Notes: generated by a model not told the origin, from the sequence alone. Counted from the stretch's first letter, positions 6,946-13,904 are shown. The stretch is 14,482 bases of DNA from Microbacteriaceae bacterium (GCA_012719255.1 JAAYAS010000252.1:1-14482), one strand, 5' to 3'. Numbers and translations are program-made.

Positions 6946-7872
6946 TCACCGCGGGCCGCGGTACTGCGCGTCGCGGGCGCGGTCGACGAAGCCGAGGCGG
7001 CGGTAGAGGGCCACGGCCCGCTCGTTGCCGCCGTCGACGTAGAGCACCGCCTCGTCGCCGCCGCGCTCGCGCAGCCGGCGCAGGCCCGCATCCATGAGCG
7101 TGCGGCCGTGGCCCGCGCCCGCGGCGTCGGGGTCGACGCCGACGACGTAGATCTCGTGCTCGCCGCCCGCGACCTTGCACCAGTTGTAGCCGATCATCCG
7201 CTCGTCGTCGTCGACGAGCACGAGGAAGTCGCCGGCGTCGAACCACGGCTGCGCCATCCGGTCGTCGAGGTCGGCGCGGCGCAGTCGGCCCTGCTCGGGG
7301 TGGTCGGCGAACACGCGCGCGTTGAGCGCGAGCCAGGCGTCGGCGTCGCGCTCGGGGTCGAACGCGCGGATGCGGGTGCCCGGCGCCGGGGCGGGCTCGG
7401 GCAGGGCGTCGTCGAGCGGCTTCGCGAGCACGAGCAGCGTGCGCACGAGCGCGTAGCCGCGGTTCGCGGCGAACACCCGCGCGGCCGGCAGGTCGCCGTG
7501 CGCCCACACCGTGACGGGCGCGCCCCCGGCGGCCCGCTCGAGGCCGTCGAGCAGCTCGTCGGCGACGCCGGCGCCGCGGGCGGTGGGGTGCACGGCGAGC
7601 TCGGCCTCGAGCTCGCCGTCGTCGAGCCGCTGGGCGAGCGCGAGGCCGACGAGCAGCCGCGCGCGGCGGCCGCTGTCGGGCAGCTCGGCCTCGCGGACGA
7701 CGCTGAACGCGCGGCGCTCCTCGGGCCGGAGCATCGTCGCCTCGTTGAACGGCGCGACGCCGTCGACGGCGGCGACCGCGGCGGCGAAGTCGGGCAGCAC
7801 CGCGGCGATCGCGGCGCCGTCGGGGTCCGGTTCGGGCCGCTCGTCGGCGGCGAAGATCTGCAGGATGGTCAC
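6946..7872 (-). CDS. mshD: Mycothiol synthase (tandem GNAT acetyltransferase)
   Basis: MshD acetylates Cys-GlcN-Ins with acetyl-CoA, the final step in making mycothiol, the main low-molecular-weight thiol of actinobacteria. The 308-aa protein has two GNAT domains: N-terminal (about 20-150), with acetyl-CoA loop VHPTARGAGVADELL, and C-terminal (about 165-305), with GVDPDAAGAGHGRTLM. MshD-like signatures are VDGVAPFNEATM near the start, MIGYNWCKV, and VLYVDGGNERAVALYRRLGF near the end. It begins with GTG at 7872, whose last bases form the TGA stop of the upstream regulator (GTGA overlap), so the two are translationally coupled. GlnR-MshD adjacency also occurs in M. tuberculosis (Rv0818-Rv0819). 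A different GNAT is possible but less likely. Confidence 0.9.
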   Translation of the reverse strand: MTILQIFAADERPEPDPDGAAIAAVLPDFAAAVAAVDGVAPFNEATMLRPEERRAFSVVREAELPDSGRRARLLVGLALAQRLDDGELEAELAVHPTARGAGVADELLDGLERAAGGAPVTVWAHGDLPAARVFAANRGYALVRTLLVLAKPLDDALPEPAPAPGTRIRAFDPERDADAWLALNARVFADHPEQGRLRRADLDDRMAQPWFDAGDFLVLVDDDERMIGYNWCKVAGGEHEIYVVGVDPDAAGAGHGRTLMDAGLRRLRERGGDEAVLYVDGGNERAVALYRRLGFVDRARDAQYRGPR

Positions 7873-8606
7873 GAGGCGGCCTCCTCCTCATCGGGGTGCT
7901 CGCGCGCGGCGCTCGGCACGCGGCGCAACTGGGGCACCGGCGGGGCGGCGTCGGCCCGCACGAGCCGGTAGCCGACGTTGCGGACGGTGCCGATCACGGT
8001 CTCCTGGTCGCCGAGCTTCGCGCGCAGCCGGCGCACGTGCACGTCGACGGTGCGCGTGCCGCCGTAGTAGTCGACGCCCCACACCTCGTCGAGCAGCCGG
8101 TCGCGGGTGAACACGACGTCGGGGTGGGCGGCGAGGTGGCGCAGCAGCTCGAACTCCTTGTAGGTGAGGTCGAGGGTGCGGCCGCGGAAGGTCGCCGCGT
8201 AGGTGTCCTCGTCGATGACGAGCTCGCCGACCCGCAGCGCGCCGCCGCGGGCGGGCGCGGCGACCGGCGGCGCGTGCAGCAGCCGGATGCGGGCGTCGAC
8301 CTCGGCGGGGCCGGCGTCGCGGAGGATCACGTCGGCGAGGCCCCACTCGGGGGTGAGCGCCGGCAGCGCGCCCTCGGTGACGACGAGCAGCACCGGCGTC
8401 TGCGGCGCGGCGGTGCGCAGCAGCCGGCACAGCCGGCGGGCGCCGGCGAGGTCGGCGGCGCCGTCGAGCACGAACAGCTCGGCGTCGGCCGCGCGGGCGA
8501 TGCCGGACGGATCGGGCGGCACGAGGCGCACCTCGTGACCGAGGAGGGCGAGCGCGGGGAGCGCCTCCTCGGCACCGCGGGCGCTGAACAGGGCGAGCGT
8601 CGACAT
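7869..8606 (-). CDS. glnR: GlnR-like orphan OmpR/PhoB-family response regulator
   Basis: The 245-aa DNA-binding regulator has an atypical receiver (about 1-110) and a winged-helix DNA-binding domain (about 125-217: LTYKEFELLRHLA, FTRDRLLDEVWG, GGTRTVDVHVRRLRAKLG, IGTVRNVGY). The receiver lacks the paired N-terminal acidic residues and conserved Lys of phosphorylatable receivers, though one Asp remains (D48 in FVLDGA). Phrases such as ALPALALLGHEVR, TEGALPALTPEWGLADVIL and GPAEVDARIRLL match what I recall of mycobacterial GlnR, which controls nitrogen assimilation without a cognate kinase. No kinase gene is adjacent. An acidic C-terminal tail (HPDEEEAAS) follows. The start has a strong GAGAGGAGG site. 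Its exact regulon here is unknown. Confidence 0.85.
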   Translation of the reverse strand: MSTLALFSARGAEEALPALALLGHEVRLVPPDPSGIARAADAELFVLDGAADLAGARRLCRLLRTAAPQTPVLLVVTEGALPALTPEWGLADVILRDAGPAEVDARIRLLHAPPVAAPARGGALRVGELVIDEDTYAATFRGRTLDLTYKEFELLRHLAAHPDVVFTRDRLLDEVWGVDYYGGTRTVDVHVRRLRAKLGDQETVIGTVRNVGYRLVRADAAPPVPQLRRVPSAAREHPDEEEAAS

Positions 8607-8635
8607 CGTCGCCTCCTCTCCGCAGCCTGCCGACC

Positions 8636-8641
8636 ATCGTA
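8636..8641 (-). promoter_or_regulatory. Candidate -10 element of the glnR-mshD promoter
   Basis: Minus-strand TACGAT fits the actinobacterial TANNNT -10 and lies 29 nt before the regulator's ATG, leaving a short leader containing its Shine-Dalgarno. No convincing -35 is visible. It sits in the 80-nt divergent gap shared with the plus-strand gene at 8687. Confidence 0.5.
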
Positions 8642-8674
8642 GCGAGCCGCCGGGCCCGTCCCGGGCGCATCGGG

Positions 8675-8680
8675 CAGAAT
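8675..8680 (+). promoter_or_regulatory. Candidate leaderless -10 for the 94-aa membrane protein gene
   Basis: CAGAAT lies 6 nt before the ATG at 8687, the spacing at which transcription would begin at or next to the start codon. No usable Shine-Dalgarno is present; the G-run touches the ATG. Confidence 0.45.
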
Positions 8681-8686
8681 GGGGGG

Positions 8687-8971
8687 ATGCGCTCGGAACG
8701 GATCGGCACCGGCATCGTCTGGGGGGCCTCGCTGCTCGCCGCGGTGCTCATCGGCCTGCTCGCGGGCGACGACCGGCGGCTCGCCTGGGTGTCGATCGCG
8801 ATGCTCATGCTCGTGTTCGTCGCGGCGATCGTGCATCTCGTGATCGCGAAGCCCGAGGGCTTCATCCACCGCATGACGGTGAGCCTCGGCGGCGCGGCGG
8901 TGGTGCTCACGGCGGCCTCGCTCGTGTTCCTGCTCACCGGCGCGCACGGCATCGTCGTCATCGGCGGCTGA
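8687..8971 (+). CDS. Small three-helix membrane protein, function unknown
   Basis: I do not recognise this 94-aa protein. It has three predicted membrane helices (about 6-26, 33-54 and 64-90) with short charged connections (GDDRR, KPEGFIHR) and a Gly/Val-rich C-terminus, so it should be integral to the cytoplasmic membrane with no sizeable soluble domain. It diverges from the GlnR-like regulator across 80 nt and is the first of a plus-strand run. Codon use follows the high GC3 pattern of its neighbours, supporting a real gene. Translation is probably leaderless (CAGAAT, 6 nt, ATG). A regulator target or structural partner role is possible but unsupported. Confidence 0.8.
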   Translation: MRSERIGTGIVWGASLLAAVLIGLLAGDDRRLAWVSIAMLMLVFVAAIVHLVIAKPEGFIHRMTVSLGGAAVVLTAASLVFLLTGAHGIVVIGG

Positions 8972-8986
8972 CCGGCGCGCCTCCGC

Positions 8987-8992
8987 TAGACT
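8987..8992 (+). promoter_or_regulatory. Candidate leaderless -10 for the 38-aa microprotein
   Basis: TAGACT, a good TANNNT match, sits 6 nt before the ATG at 8999 with no Shine-Dalgarno between. This implies transcription starting at the start codon. No clear -35 is visible upstream. Confidence 0.6.
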
Positions 8993-8998
8993 GGCGGC

Positions 8999-9115
8999 AT
9001 GGATCTTCCCCTCTTCTTCGAGTACCTGTTCATGGCCCTCCTCGGCGGCGCGATGATCGGCATCATCAGCGTCTCGGCCGTGGTGCTCCGCCGCCTCTTC
9101 AAGGGGCAGGCGTAA
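8999..9115 (+). CDS. 38-aa single-helix membrane microprotein
   Basis: The reading frame encodes MDLPLFFEYLFMALLGGAMI followed by a hydrophobic run and a basic end, VLRRLFKGQA. A single membrane helix spans about residues 9-30, with Gly-rich small-residue faces (ALLGGAMIG) that could pack against another helix; the positive RRLFK end should stay cytoplasmic. It is below common ORF length cut-offs. It is supported by a TAGACT -10 exactly 6 nt before the ATG, third-position GC bias, and a position between two genes on the same strand; the FABP-like gene starts 23 nt after its stop, so they may share a transcript. I know no function; it may be an accessory subunit or regulator of a membrane protein. 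Confidence 0.7.
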   Translation: MDLPLFFEYLFMALLGGAMIGIISVSAVVLRRLFKGQA

Positions 9116-9138
9116 CCCACGCCCGGGGCTGACCGACG

Positions 9139-9828
9139 ATGATCGGCATCCCGACCGGCCTCGCGCCCGAGCTCGTCCCACTCGCCTGGCTCATCGGCGA
9201 GTGGGAGGGCGACGGCATGGTCGAGTACGAGGTCGACGGCGAGGTGCGCCGTCACCCGTTCCGGCAGCGCGTCGAGTTCGCCGCCGGCGATCGGCCGTGG
9301 CTCGAGTACCGCGCCACGGCGTGGCTGCTGCCCGTCGACGACGGCGATGCGGCGACCGAGCACGACGCGCTCGGCCGCGTGCAGGTGCGCGCCGACCTCG
9401 CCGACGGCGGCGAACTCGAGCAGCTCTCCGCCGAGACCGGCTTCTGGCGCCTCGCCCGGCCCCGCACCGACGGCGACGTCGGGCCGGGCATGCTCCCCGC
9501 ATCCGGCGACGCCCCGATGCCCGACGCCGACGCCGTCGAAACGCTCCGCAACGACGAGGGCGGCTTCGACCTCGAGGTGTCGATCGCGCATCCGACCGGC
9601 GTCGTCGAGCTCTACCTCGGCATGATCCGCGGCCCCCGCGTCGATCTCGCCACCGACGGCGTGCTCCGCAGCGGCGGCGCCGCCGACCACCGCGCCTCCA
9701 CCCGCATGTACGGGCTCGTGCAGCAGCGGCTGTTCTGGGTGTGGGAGCTCGCCGCGCTCGGCGGCGGGCTCGCGACGCACGCCTCGGCCCAGCTCGAGCG
9801 GGTCGGCGGCGGCGTCCTCGAAGGATGA
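9139..9828 (+). CDS. Nitrobindin/FABP-like beta-barrel protein (DUF1794 family)
   Basis: The 229-aa protein belongs to the heme-binding-like beta-barrel group with the starting motif GEWEGDG (20-26), equivalent to the family's GxWxGxG. The C-terminal strand has LATHASAQLER with H214 at the position expected of the proximal heme ligand in nitrobindins. Some actinobacterial members (such as Rv0813c) are described as fatty-acid-binding-like, so ligand and heme use are open. It is longer than the roughly 160-200 aa of relatives I remember, because of acidic, Pro/Asp-rich insertions around 65-80 and 112-142. Its stop lies 4 nt before the ygfZ start. The ATG at 9139 has only a weak Shine-Dalgarno (GGGG). 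Confidence 0.82.
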   Translation: MIGIPTGLAPELVPLAWLIGEWEGDGMVEYEVDGEVRRHPFRQRVEFAAGDRPWLEYRATAWLLPVDDGDAATEHDALGRVQVRADLADGGELEQLSAETGFWRLARPRTDGDVGPGMLPASGDAPMPDADAVETLRNDEGGFDLEVSIAHPTGVVELYLGMIRGPRVDLATDGVLRSGGAADHRASTRMYGLVQQRLFWVWELAALGGGLATHASAQLERVGGGVLEG

Positions 9829-9832
9829 TCCG

Positions 9833-10975
9833 ATGACCACCCCGTTCCTGCGCCTCCCCGGCGCCGTCGCCGGCGTCGACCCCGATGCCGGCACCCCCGC
9901 CCACTACGGCCGCCCGCTGCCCGAGCAGCGCGAGCTCGACCGGGGCCGCGCGGTCGCCGACTGCGCGCAGCTCGGCGTCGTGCGCCTGCAGGGGCCCGAC
10001 CGGCTCGAGTGGCTCGAGTCGCTCACCTCGCAGCTGCTGCCCGCGGGCGGCTGCGCCGAGACGCTGCTGCTGAGCCCGCAGGGCCGCATCGAGCACCAGC
10101 TGCTCGTCGTCGACGACGGCACCGCCGCCTTCGCCGTCGTCGAGCGCGGGCGCGTCGACGAGCTCGTCGCCTGGCTCACCCGGATGCGCTTCATGAAGCG
10201 CGTCGACATCGACGACGTCTCCGACGACCTCCACGTCGTCGCGACGATCGCGCCGAGCCTCGCCGACCCCGGCCTCGACCTCGGCGCGGCCGCACCGAAC
10301 GGGTCGCCGCTCGTCTGGGTCGACCCCTGGCCGACCGGCGCGCCCGGCGGCGCGAGCTACGCGGCCGTCGCCGAGGATGCGCATCCCGGCCGGGCGTTCC
10401 GGCTGCGACTGCACCTGCTCGGCACCGACGAGTGGTTCGCGCTCGCCGCGCGGGTGCGCGCCGGCGAGCTGCCGGTCGCGGGCTCGCTCGCGCTCGAGGC
10501 GCTCCGCATCGCCGCCTGGCGGCCCCGCGCCGCCCGGGAGGTCGACGAGCGGGCGCTGCCGCACGAGCTCGACCTCCTCCGCAGCGCGGTGCACCTCGAC
10601 AAGGGCTGCTACCGCGGGCAGGAGACCGTCGCGAAGGTCCACAACCTCGGCCACCCGCCGCGGCGGCTCGCGCTGCTCGACCTCGACGGCATGTCGGGCG
10701 CGCTGCCGGCGCCCGGCGCGCTCGTGCGCCTTGCCGCCGACCCCGACGGCCGGCCGGTGGGCCGGGTCACCTCGGCGGCGCTCCACTACGACGAGGGCCC
10801 GATCGCGCTCGCGCTGCTGAAGCGCGGCGCCGACCCCGCCGCGCCGCTGCTCGTCGACCTCGAGGGCGAGGGCGCCGAGGGCGGCCCCGATCGCCTCGAC
10901 GCGAACCAGACGATGATCGTCCGCGCCGACGCCGGCGCGAACGTCGAGGTGCCCCGGGGGCTCCGCCGCCGGTAG
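9833..10975 (+). CDS. ygfZ: YgfZ/GcvT-like folate-binding protein
   Basis: YgfZ proteins bind tetrahydrofolate and help assemble or repair certain Fe-S enzymes. The 380-aa product has a GcvT-type fold with the diagnostic KGCYRGQE motif at 257-264, including the functionally essential Cys259, followed by VAKVHNLGHPPRRL. The N-terminal folate domain includes VRLQGPDRLEWLESLTSQLL. The ATG at 9833 has GAAGGA 7 nt upstream, inside the last codons of the FABP-like gene, so the two are co-translated. Actinobacterial YgfZ genes commonly sit by this FABP-like family, as I recall from Rv0811c/Rv0813c. Nothing looks broken. Confidence 0.93.
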   Translation: MTTPFLRLPGAVAGVDPDAGTPAHYGRPLPEQRELDRGRAVADCAQLGVVRLQGPDRLEWLESLTSQLLPAGGCAETLLLSPQGRIEHQLLVVDDGTAAFAVVERGRVDELVAWLTRMRFMKRVDIDDVSDDLHVVATIAPSLADPGLDLGAAAPNGSPLVWVDPWPTGAPGGASYAAVAEDAHPGRAFRLRLHLLGTDEWFALAARVRAGELPVAGSLALEALRIAAWRPRAAREVDERALPHELDLLRSAVHLDKGCYRGQETVAKVHNLGHPPRRLALLDLDGMSGALPAPGALVRLAADPDGRPVGRVTSAALHYDEGPIALALLKRGADPAAPLLVDLEGEGAEGGPDRLDANQTMIVRADAGANVEVPRGLRRR

Positions 10976-10990
10976 GCCCGGCGCGGCGCC

Positions 10991-11012
10991 GCCCATGACG
11001 GATGTCATGCGC
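10991..11012 (+). promoter_or_regulatory. Near-perfect 22-bp palindrome upstream of the ABC exporter operon
   Basis: Arms GCCCATGAC and GTCATGCGC flank a GGAT centre; 8 of 9 arm pairs match, with a perfect ATGAC/GTCAT core. It lies in the 91-nt gap between ygfZ and the exporter ATPase gene, 54 nt before the latter's ATG. Size and symmetry fit a dimeric NarL/DesR-type regulator, and such a regulator is encoded at the end of the same gene run. Identity of the binder is inference. Confidence 0.5.
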
Positions 11013-11066
11013 AGGAGGTGACCGGCGCCGCATCCGCCCGGCGCCCGGGCGCGGGATGCTCGGGGC

Positions 11067-11975
11067 ATGAACGAGCCAGCCCTCCGCCTCCACCGGGTCG
11101 AGAAGACCTTCAACGCCCGCAGTGCGACGCCGGTGCGCGCCGTGCGCGGCATCGACCTCGAGATCGGCCGCGGCGAGATCGTCGCGTTCCTCGGCCCGAA
11201 CGGCGCCGGCAAGACGACGACCCTCGACCTCGTGCTCGGGCTGTCGGAGCCGACCGCGGGCCGCGTCGAGGTGCTCGGCACGAGCCCGCGCGCGGCGGTC
11301 GCCGCCGGCCGCATCGCCGCCGTGCTGCAGACCGGGGGCCTCCTCGGCGATCTCACCGTCGGCGAGACGGTGCGGATGATCGCGAGCCTCTACCCCGATC
11401 CGCTCGACCCCCGCGAGGCGATGGCCCGCGCCGGCATCGAGCGGCTCGCCGGCCGGCGCGTGTCGAAGTGCTCGGGCGGTGAGCAGCAGCGGCTGCGGTT
11501 CGCGCTCGCGCTGCTGCCCGAGCCCGAGCTGCTCGTGCTCGACGAGCCGACCGCCGGCATGGACGTCAACGCCCGGCACGAGTTCTGGGCGACGATGCGC
11601 GACGAGGCCCGCGACGGCCGCACCGTCGTGTTCGCCACCCACTACCTGCAGGAGGCCGACGACTTCGCCGAGCGCATCGTGATGATCGCCGACGGCGGGC
11701 TCATCGCCGACGGCACCACCGCCGAGATCCGCGAGCTCGCCGGTGCGAAGCGCATCGCCGTCCGCTGGCCCGACGCGAGCGACGCCGACCTCGCCGCGAT
11801 CCCCGGCGCGAGCGGCCTCGAGCGCAGCGGCGACCGCATCCGGTTCACCGCCGCCGACGCCGACGCCGCCGCCCGCCACCTGCTCACCGCCACCCCGGCC
11901 GCCGACCTCGAGGTGCGCACCGCGAGCCTCGACGACGCGTTCACGGCCCTCACCGCCGAAGGAGCCCGCGCATGA
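11067..11975 (+). CDS. ABC exporter ATP-binding protein
   Basis: The 302-aa cytoplasmic ATPase should drive export with the permease encoded next. Visible motifs are Walker A GPNGAGKTT (43-51), Q-loop Q88, signature CSGGEQQ (135-141), Walker B LLVLDEP with catalytic E160, D-loop GMD, and H-loop H192 in FATHYLQEADD. This set fits the DrrA/CcmA-like drug or lipid exporter group. Residues after 220 form a C-terminal extension typical of that group. The ATG at 11067 lacks a Shine-Dalgarno; a weak GATGCT 6 nt before it makes leaderless translation possible. The stop overlaps the permease start (ATGA). The substrate cannot be deduced. Confidence 0.93.
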   Translation: MNEPALRLHRVEKTFNARSATPVRAVRGIDLEIGRGEIVAFLGPNGAGKTTTLDLVLGLSEPTAGRVEVLGTSPRAAVAAGRIAAVLQTGGLLGDLTVGETVRMIASLYPDPLDPREAMARAGIERLAGRRVSKCSGGEQQRLRFALALLPEPELLVLDEPTAGMDVNARHEFWATMRDEARDGRTVVFATHYLQEADDFAERIVMIADGGLIADGTTAEIRELAGAKRIAVRWPDASDADLAAIPGASGLERSGDRIRFTAADADAAARHLLTATPAADLEVRTASLDDAFTALTAEGARA

Positions 11976-12793
11976 CCGCCACCGCCCCCGCCACCGCCCG
12001 GCCCCGCCGCCGCGCCGGTCGCGTCGTCAACCCCGCCTACACGGGCTACGACCTGCGCCGGAATCTGCGGATGCTCACGAACCTCTTCTTCATCGTCGGG
12101 CTGCCGGTGACGATGTACCTGATCTTCGGTGCGAACTCCGAGTTCTCCGACTTCGAGCTGGAGAGCGGCCGCGGCAACGTCTCGGCGCAGATCATGGTGT
12201 CGATGGCGGTCTACGGCGCGATCACCGCGACCGTGAGCCTCGCCGGCTCGGCGGCGGTCGAGCTGCAGCAGGTCTGGGGTCGGCAGCTCGGCCTCACCCC
12301 GTTCACGCAGGCCGGCTACGTGCTATCGAAGGTCGTCGTCGCCCTCGTCTACGCGGCGCTGCCGATCATCGCCGTGTTCGCCGTCGGCGCGCTCACCGCC
12401 GCCCGCGTCGACGGGATGCTCTGGCTCGGGCTCGCCGGCCTCGCGCTCGCCGCCGCCGTGGTGTTCGCGCTCTACGGCCTGATGTTCGGGCTGCTCTTCC
12501 GCAGCGAGGCCGCCGTCGGCGCGGCGGGCGGCACCGTCGTCATCCTGATGTTCCTCGGCAACGCCTTCATGCCGCTGTCGGGATTCCTCCTCGACCTCTC
12601 GCCGTACACGCCGGTGTGGGGCGTCATGCAGTTCGCGAACTGGCCGCTCACCGAGGGGCTCCTGTTCGTCGGCACCGAGGGCGGCACCGTCCAGTACGAG
12701 CTGTGGCAGCCGGTCGCGAACCTGCTCGTCTGGGCCGCGGTGTTCGGCGCGGTCGCGCTCTGGGCGGCGCGCCGGCACACCGCCCGCAAGTAG
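11972..12793 (+). CDS. ABC-2 type exporter permease
   Basis: The 273-aa integral membrane protein has about six predicted helices (around 35-53, 72-95, 118-143, 148-175, 182-205 and 243-265), the usual ABC-2 permease plan. An Arg-rich N-terminus (PRRRAGRVVNP) precedes the coupling segment YTGYDLRRNLRML before helix 1. The family-like stretch AVGAAGGTVVILMFLGNAFM leads into PLSGFLLDLSPYTPVWG. Its ATG overlaps the ATPase stop by 4 nt (ATGA), indicating coupled translation and a stoichiometric exporter. The TAG stop coincides with a possible -10 element for the kinase gene. The exported substrate is unknown; drugs, peptides or lipids are typical. Confidence 0.92.
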   Translation: MTATAPATARPRRRAGRVVNPAYTGYDLRRNLRMLTNLFFIVGLPVTMYLIFGANSEFSDFELESGRGNVSAQIMVSMAVYGAITATVSLAGSAAVELQQVWGRQLGLTPFTQAGYVLSKVVVALVYAALPIIAVFAVGALTAARVDGMLWLGLAGLALAAAVVFALYGLMFGLLFRSEAAVGAAGGTVVILMFLGNAFMPLSGFLLDLSPYTPVWGVMQFANWPLTEGLLFVGTEGGTVQYELWQPVANLLVWAAVFGAVALWAARRHTARK

Positions 12794-12796
12794 GCT
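12791..12796 (+). promoter_or_regulatory. Candidate internal -10 for the kinase-regulator pair
   Basis: TAGGCT begins on the TAG stop codon of the permease gene and lies 7 nt before the kinase ATG at 12804. No Shine-Dalgarno occurs in the 10-nt gap, so a leaderless transcript starting at the ATG is plausible. That would give the kinase and regulator a promoter separate from the exporter. Confidence 0.45.
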
Positions 12797-12803
12797 CGTC
12801 GCC

Positions 12804-13904
12804 ATGCCCGTCCCGTCCGCTCGCGCGCCGCGGCCCGTCGCCGTCTGGTACACGGCGGTGTGGACGGTGTTCATCGCGGTGCCGATCGCGCTCATCCTCA
12901 CGATCTCCGACGCCGACTGGATGTGGCGGGCGATCGGCATCGCCGCGAGCCTCGCGTTCGGCGTCGCCTGGGTGCGGGTCGTGCTGCGGCTCAGCGGCGG
13001 GCTCGAGACCGGCCAGTGGGCGCCGCGGGCGCCCGGGGCGGGGGAGCTCGCGCTCGCGCTGCTGCCGCTGGTCGGGCTCGCCGCGCTCGCGGTGCCGGCG
13101 ATCGGCTCGGGCGCGAACGCGTTCGCGCCGTTCCTCGCCTCGGCGGTGCTGTTCGCGCTGCCGCTGCGGCCCGGGCTCATCGCCACCGCCGTGCTCGTCA
13201 TCGGCATGGCGACCTGGACGATGCTCGAGGCCGGCACGCCCTTCGCGCCGCAGTTCATCGGCCCGGTCGTCGGCATCGGCTTCATCGTGTTCGGCCGCGT
13301 CATCGCCGGCATGACCGAGCGCGAGGAGCGCGCCCGGCTCGAGCTCGCGGCGGTGCACGAGCGCGAGGAGATCTCGCGCGACATCCACGACATCCTCGGC
13401 CACACGCTCACCGTCGTCGCGCTGAAGTCGCAGCTCGCCCGCCGCACCGCGCGCAGCGACCCCGACCGCGCCGAGGCCGAGCTCGACGAGGTGCTGCGGC
13501 TCACGCAGACCGCGCTCGACGACGTGCGCGCCACCGTCGGCCGGCTGCGCACCCCCGATCTCGCCGCGCAGGTCGAGGCCGCCCGGCTCGCGCTCGCCGA
13601 CGCGGGCGTCGACGTCGTCGTGCGCGGCGACTGGACGCCCCTCGACCCCTCCCGCCGGGCGCTCGCGGCCTGGGCGGTGCGCGAGGCGACGACGAACATC
13701 CTCCGCCACGCGAGTGCCGCCGAGTGCGCGCTCGTGTTCTCGGCCGCCGGCGTCGAGATCGTCGACGACGGCGTCGGCATCGCGGATGCGGGGGAGGGGC
13801 ACGGCCTCACCGGCCTGCGCCGCCGGGTCGCCGACTCGGGCGGCGAGCTCGTCGTCGAGCCGGTCGCCGGCGGCGGCACGCGCGTGGAGGTGCGCTTCCG
13901 ATGA
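12804..13904 (+). CDS. DesK/NarX-type sensor histidine kinase (HisKA_3)
   Basis: The 366-aa membrane sensor has an N-terminal bundle of roughly five or six helices (residues 12-165) with hardly any extracytoplasmic loop, so it probably senses a membrane or intramembrane state rather than a large soluble ligand. The dimerisation/phosphotransfer segment REEISRDIHDILGHTLTVVA has phosphoacceptor H195. The HATPase_c domain shows the N box (REATTNILRHA) and G boxes (DDGVGIAD, GHGLTGL, GGGTRVEVRF). It autophosphorylates and passes phosphate to the regulator encoded next, whose ATG overlaps its stop (ATGA). DesK-type kinases often accompany ABC-2 exporters and control them. Signal unknown. Confidence 0.93.
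   Translation: MPVPSARAPRPVAVWYTAVWTVFIAVPIALILTISDADWMWRAIGIAASLAFGVAWVRVVLRLSGGLETGQWAPRAPGAGELALALLPLVGLAALAVPAIGSGANAFAPFLASAVLFALPLRPGLIATAVLVIGMATWTMLEAGTPFAPQFIGPVVGIGFIVFGRVIAGMTEREERARLELAAVHEREEISRDIHDILGHTLTVVALKSQLARRTARSDPDRAEAELDEVLRLTQTALDDVRATVGRLRTPDLAAQVEAARLALADAGVDVVVRGDWTPLDPSRRALAAWAVREATTNILRHASAAECALVFSAAGVEIVDDGVGIADAGEGHGLTGLRRRVADSGGELVVEPVAGGGTRVEVRFR

Noticed and set aside
6908..7891. Possible 328-residue N-terminal extension or fusion of Ppk
   Set aside because: The open frame upstream is Arg-rich nonsense overlapping mshD. Ppk homology starts at the ATG at 6907 with a Shine-Dalgarno before it.
11035..11051. 6-bp GC hairpin (CGCCCG/CGGGCG) as a ygfZ terminator
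   Set aside because: Short stem, no T-run, and expected by chance in sequence this GC-rich.
11018..11482. Frame starting at GTG 11018 beside a strong GGAGG
   Set aside because: The GTG overlaps the putative Shine-Dalgarno, the product is Pro/Arg-rich, and the frame is overlapped by the ABC ATPase with all its motifs.
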